DNA of 64,000 bases from Winogradskyella marincola (GTDB taxonomy: Bacteria > Bacteroidota > Bacteroidia > Flavobacteriales > Flavobacteriaceae), in assembly GCF_029624125.1 (NCBI RefSeq), contig NZ_JARSBN010000003.1, positions 372,001 through 436,000 of the forward strand, given 5' to 3'. Below are positions 60,957-64,000 of the stretch, one piece after another. The notes beneath the pieces are model-generated. The model searched no databases, was not told where the DNA came from, and was given only the letters and a program-made list of their open reading frames with translations. A program made the translations under genes and the position numbers. Position 1 is the stretch's first letter, and each line of letters opens with the position of its first letter.

Positions 60957-62276
60957 ATGAAAAATTTTATTCAAACCGCGCTTATTTTTCTATTAGTGTT
61001 AAGCAACTGTTTTGCACAGCAGGAAAAAGGAATAATTGGCTATGACAATTGGCTGAATTCATGGACAGAGTTTAAACCTAGCCAATCTGAGTATGGCGAA
61101 CCAACTCAAATTCTGAGTGGTAAAATAACTAAAGACACAAAATTGCTTAAAAGAGATGTTTATCTTCTATTAGGTGATGTTTTTGTTACAGACAGTGCAA
61201 CTTTAACAATAGAACCAGGTACAAAAATCCTTGGCGATTTTGATTCTAAAGCTTCTTTAATAATTAGCAAAGGATCTAGACTGGTTGCTAAGGGAACGCA
61301 AACAGATCCTATTGTATTTACATCTAGCAGAGGAAGCAAAAAAGCTGGTGATTGGGGCGGAATATTCATGTTAGGTGATGCTCCTTTAAATACCTACGGA
61401 CAATTAGCGTCTTTAAATTATGGATTAAACCCGTCTTCTACAGATCATATTGCTTATGGTGGTAATAACACTGAAAGTGATTCTGGGATTTTAAAATATG
61501 TTAGAATAGAATTTGCAGGAAAAAGAACGAAGAGATTTGGCTATTATAATGCTTTAACTCTTGCTGGTATAGGAAACAAAACGGTTATTGAAAATGTAAT
61601 GATTAGTTATTGTGCTGGCAATTCTTTCAATATTCTTGGTGGTTCTGTTATTCTAGAAAAATTAGTGTCTTACCGTTCTAAAAGCAATGATTATGAATTT
61701 AACTTTGGTACACAATGCCAATTAATTAACTCGCTTGCTATTAGATCTCCATATGTGTCAAGTGCTAACGGTTCAAGATGTATGGTTATAAAATCTTATG
61801 ACGATAAAGAAGAGTCAGATATTTCAAAAAGACAAACATTTGTTAATGCAGAAAACTTAACCTTAGTAAATGTTTCTGATGATATAAAATCAGATATACA
61901 AGTTGGCCTTGTGCAAGAGGCTATATATGTAGGAGCTGATGCTTCTTTTGCCATTAATAAAAGTGTTATTTCTGGCTTCTATCCTGCTGTTATATTAGAT
62001 GATAATATTGCGCTTAATAACGAAAATCTTGAAAAAATACAGTTTACAAAAACCTACTTTAATAACTGTAAAGGAAATATTTATCGTAAAGGATATTCTA
62101 ATAATGACGATTTAGAAAGCTGGTACGGTAGCAGAGCGTTTAGCAATTTATATGCAAAAAGTTCTGATAAAGAAACTTTTATTGCTGCACATAGCATTAA
62201 AAATCCAGATTTTAGATTGCAAGTTAATAGAATCATTGCTTCTAATGATTTTATAGATGACGATGATGAAGATTAA
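60957..62276 (+). CDS. Exported right-handed beta-helix-like surface protein
   Basis: A 439-residue exported protein. The start at 60957 gives a clean signal peptide (MKNFIQTALIFLLVLSNCFAQ); an upstream TTG frame from 60915 does not. The mature part begins with the repeated strand-turn pattern of parallel beta-helix proteins (VYLLLGDVFVTDSATLTIEP, GTKILGDFDSKASLIISKGS, RLVAKGTQTDPIVFTSSRGS, WGGIFMLGDAP). It ends in an acidic tail (FIDDDDED) without a T9SS sorting domain. Likely a surface or secreted structural or adhesive protein; no catalytic residues are apparent. It precedes the T9SS pair on the same strand. Confidence 0.7.
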   Translation: MKNFIQTALIFLLVLSNCFAQQEKGIIGYDNWLNSWTEFKPSQSEYGEPTQILSGKITKDTKLLKRDVYLLLGDVFVTDSATLTIEPGTKILGDFDSKASLIISKGSRLVAKGTQTDPIVFTSSRGSKKAGDWGGIFMLGDAPLNTYGQLASLNYGLNPSSTDHIAYGGNNTESDSGILKYVRIEFAGKRTKRFGYYNALTLAGIGNKTVIENVMISYCAGNSFNILGGSVILEKLVSYRSKSNDYEFNFGTQCQLINSLAIRSPYVSSANGSRCMVIKSYDDKEESDISKRQTFVNAENLTLVNVSDDIKSDIQVGLVQEAIYVGADASFAINKSVISGFYPAVILDDNIALNNENLEKIQFTKTYFNNCKGNIYRKGYSNNDDLESWYGSRAFSNLYAKSSDKETFIAAHSIKNPDFRLQVNRIIASNDFIDDDDED

Positions 62277-62350
62277 TTTTCTGTGCTATGAATAATTAAT
62301 GAATCATCTTAAATACCAAAAGCCTATAGATTAAACATTACAATAAGCAT

Positions 62351-63820
62351 ATGCCTCAAACCACTAAACTATATAAACTGCTTATATCTCTATGCCTTGT
62401 TACTGCGTTTTTTACTGCAGATAAAATTGAGGCTCAAATGGTTATCGGCCAACCTAACCTAGGTTTTAGTCAGGCATGTGCTAGTGATAGCTTTAATACT
62501 TATAGTACTACATTTGTATTTTCGCCAGAATCTGCTTTAAACGCTTCTAATCAATTTACAATAGAATTATCCGATGCTGATGGAGACTTCTCAGATGCAC
62601 AAATTATATACACAAGTTCTGAAGGTGCAATAACAACATCTCCTGCTACAATAGAATTTTCAATTCCAGAAACAACAGCTGGAGAAAATTACAGAATAAG
62701 AATTAAAAGTAGTTCGCCTGTAGCTACAAGCACACCGTCAGTTCCGTTTGCTGCATATTACAAACTTCAAGATTCACCATTCACAATTAATAATTTAGTA
62801 TCAACTGGTGCTTATTGTACAGGAGGTAATTATCTATTAACTATTGATAATCCTGGTACAGGAAATAACGATTCCCCTCTTAACTATCCTTCGTTAACAT
62901 TTAACTGGTACAAAGAAACAAGTGAAACAACTTCTGTATTTGTTGCTGAGGGTTCTTCCCTACTTGTAAGTGAAGAAGGAACTTATTTTGTAGAAACTAA
63001 TTACGGAACATGTACATCAAATTCCTTTTCTAACAGAGTTACCATAAGCGAAGTCAGTACCTCTGGTGAAGGTAATGTAACGATATCGTCTAGCTTAGGC
63101 AATCCGTATTGCCCAGAACAAGGCTTAACAACTTTGAGTACTGTTGGTGGCAATAGTTATCAATGGTTTAAGGATGGAATAGAAATTCCGGATGCAACAA
63201 ATCAAATGTACCAAACTAATGAGTCTGGTACGTTTTCAGTTCAGGTAGATTTGGGAGATTGTTCTGCTTTTGGATCAATAGATTTAGTTAGCGAACTTTT
63301 TAATAGCGAAATAAATGTTGATGAGGTTAATCAAATTTTTGAAGACGAAACATTAACTATCGAAATTACAACAGATGCTATAAGTCCAGAATTTACTTGG
63401 TATTTCAACAATCAAGTCATTACTGGTGCTACAGAAGATTATTATGATGCCACAGAAATAGGAGATTATAGTGTTGTTATTACAGAAACCGCTGGTTGTA
63501 ATGGATCTAGAACCTACAACTTTACCATAGAACGTGGTTTAGAGCCATTTCCAGATGTACCTAATATACCTAATGTTATTAGCCCAAACGGAGATTTAAT
63601 TAATGACACTTGGGTAATTCCGTTACAATATACAAGCGGTACCAATACTGAGGTAATGATACTTAACGAACAAGGAAAAGTCGTTTTTCAAACCTTAGAT
63701 TATCAAAATAACTGGCCAGAAGACGATTTAAATCTTACAAGTGTCAACAAAGTATTCTACTACATTATTACACCAGTAGAAGGTAAAGAGAAAAAAGGAT
63801 CAATAACAATAGTCAAGTAG
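62351..63820 (+). CDS. Secreted protein with CHU_C / gliding-motility-associated C-terminal domain (T9SS type B)
   Basis: A 489-residue exported protein. The signal peptide is about 1-29 (ending KIEAQ). The middle is made of beta-sandwich modules with PKD- and Ig-like patterns (LLVSEEGTYFVETNYGTCTS, NSYQWFKDGIEIPDATNQMY, GTFSVQVDLGDC, FTWYFNNQVITGATEDYY). The last 90 residues (from about 398) are the type B sorting domain: IPNVISPNGDLINDTWVIPL, VMILNEQGKVVFQT, and the end VFYYIITPVEGKEKKGSITI. The protein should be exported by type IX secretion as a surface adhesin-like component. The gene is followed 1 bp on by a PorP/SprF-like gene, its likely partner. Confidence 0.9.
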   Translation: MPQTTKLYKLLISLCLVTAFFTADKIEAQMVIGQPNLGFSQACASDSFNTYSTTFVFSPESALNASNQFTIELSDADGDFSDAQIIYTSSEGAITTSPATIEFSIPETTAGENYRIRIKSSSPVATSTPSVPFAAYYKLQDSPFTINNLVSTGAYCTGGNYLLTIDNPGTGNNDSPLNYPSLTFNWYKETSETTSVFVAEGSSLLVSEEGTYFVETNYGTCTSNSFSNRVTISEVSTSGEGNVTISSSLGNPYCPEQGLTTLSTVGGNSYQWFKDGIEIPDATNQMYQTNESGTFSVQVDLGDCSAFGSIDLVSELFNSEINVDEVNQIFEDETLTIEITTDAISPEFTWYFNNQVITGATEDYYDATEIGDYSVVITETAGCNGSRTYNFTIERGLEPFPDVPNIPNVISPNGDLINDTWVIPLQYTSGTNTEVMILNEQGKVVFQTLDYQNNWPEDDLNLTSVNKVFYYIITPVEGKEKKGSITIVK

Positions 63821-63821
63821 C

Positions 63822-64000
63822 ATGAAAACACACCTATTCATACTATTTATATTTATCCTTACTATAGAGGTTGCATTTTCTCAACAAGAAGATGGAGTTG
63901 TTTCTTATGATTTACCTATAAGAAACTCTTTGGTTTTTAATCGTTACAACATTAACCCAACATTCACTTTTGTTAGAGAACAAAACAAGTACATAAGTTT
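63822..64000 (+). CDS. PorP/SprF-type outer-membrane protein, N-terminal part
   Basis: The start of a gene cut off by the right edge. The product begins MKTHLFILFIFILTIEVAFS, a signal peptide, then the PorP/SprF hallmark SLVFNRYNINPTFTFVRE, which is the family's LYNPA/Y.NPtfTf type segment. These outer-membrane barrel proteins help surface delivery or anchoring of T9SS type B cargo. It begins 1 bp after the CHU_C gene stop codon, the usual pairing. Confidence 0.85.
   Translation, partial: MKTHLFILFIFILTIEVAFSQQEDGVVSYDLPIRNSLVFNRYNINPTFTFVREQNKYIS

Noticed and set aside
1..64000. tRNA, rRNA, CRISPR array, transposase, integrase or prophage genes
   Set aside because: None was recognised: no regularly spaced direct repeats and no transposase or phage structural motif. 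A tRNAscan and profile search could not be run.

Overview
The window is AT-rich chromosomal DNA of a member of the Bacteroidota, almost certainly a marine-type Flavobacteriaceae. Three things point there. Several secreted proteins carry type IX secretion (T9SS) sorting domains and a PorP/SprF-type partner follows one of them. Likely promoters have the Bacteroidota form, TAnnTTTG at -7 with TTTG or TTG about 17-23 bp upstream. Gene sets such as lpxA-efp-lpxD-like-sucD, and families such as DUF6090, DUF4251 and DUF2452, are typical of the group. The genus is not determined. No tRNA, rRNA, CRISPR array, transposase or prophage was recognised.

Layout. 1-3818: lipid A, translation, TCA and fatty-acid housekeeping genes (lpxA end, efp, an LpxD-like acyltransferase, sucD, fabG). 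3857-8309: a same-strand run of two exported unknowns, a membrane-anchored von Willebrand A protein and a prohibitin. 8315-16353: a complete histidine operon, hisGDC-(GIY-YIG)-hisBHAF-hisIE, preceded by a His-rich leader peptide and attenuator; every gene junction except that between hisIE and the next gene carries or abuts a palindromic repeat. 16449-19138: a secreted M43-like metalloprotease and a TruA-like pseudouridine synthase. 19193-23018: a stress-type group (Dps, MscS channel, DUF1328 protein, two duplicated small lipoproteins), with a possible structured RNA. 23091-29293: conserved unknowns, a second MscS-type channel and a thioesterase. 29315-36831: topoisomerase III, an M23/LysM peptidase, a superfamily II helicase and a GAF-containing histidine kinase. 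36966-42906: a three-gene RND efflux system followed by an AraC regulator. 43992-48574: a small accessory cluster with a second AraC regulator and a frameshifted DUF1772 gene. 48799-52539: a very large secreted GH81 beta-1,3-glucanase.

52540-54471 is a repeat-bearing island around one unrecognised, A/C-rich gene. 54472-59794 is mostly on the minus strand: a DUF1566-like lipoprotein, a patatin / outer-membrane-barrel / small-protein operon with two inverted repeats at its head, and a degenerate intradiol-dioxygenase-fold protein, interrupted by a deoxynucleotidase on the plus strand. 60221-64000 holds exported surface proteins ending in a T9SS type B (CHU_C) protein and the start of its PorP/SprF-like partner.

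The most noteworthy features are the his attenuator, the saturation of the his operon with five unrelated repeat families, and the GIY-YIG nuclease gene inside that operon, bracketed by perfect inverted copies of one of those repeats. Start codons were moved inward from the longest open frame wherever a signal peptide, a family-conserved start or a repeat-derived upstream ATG argued for it.
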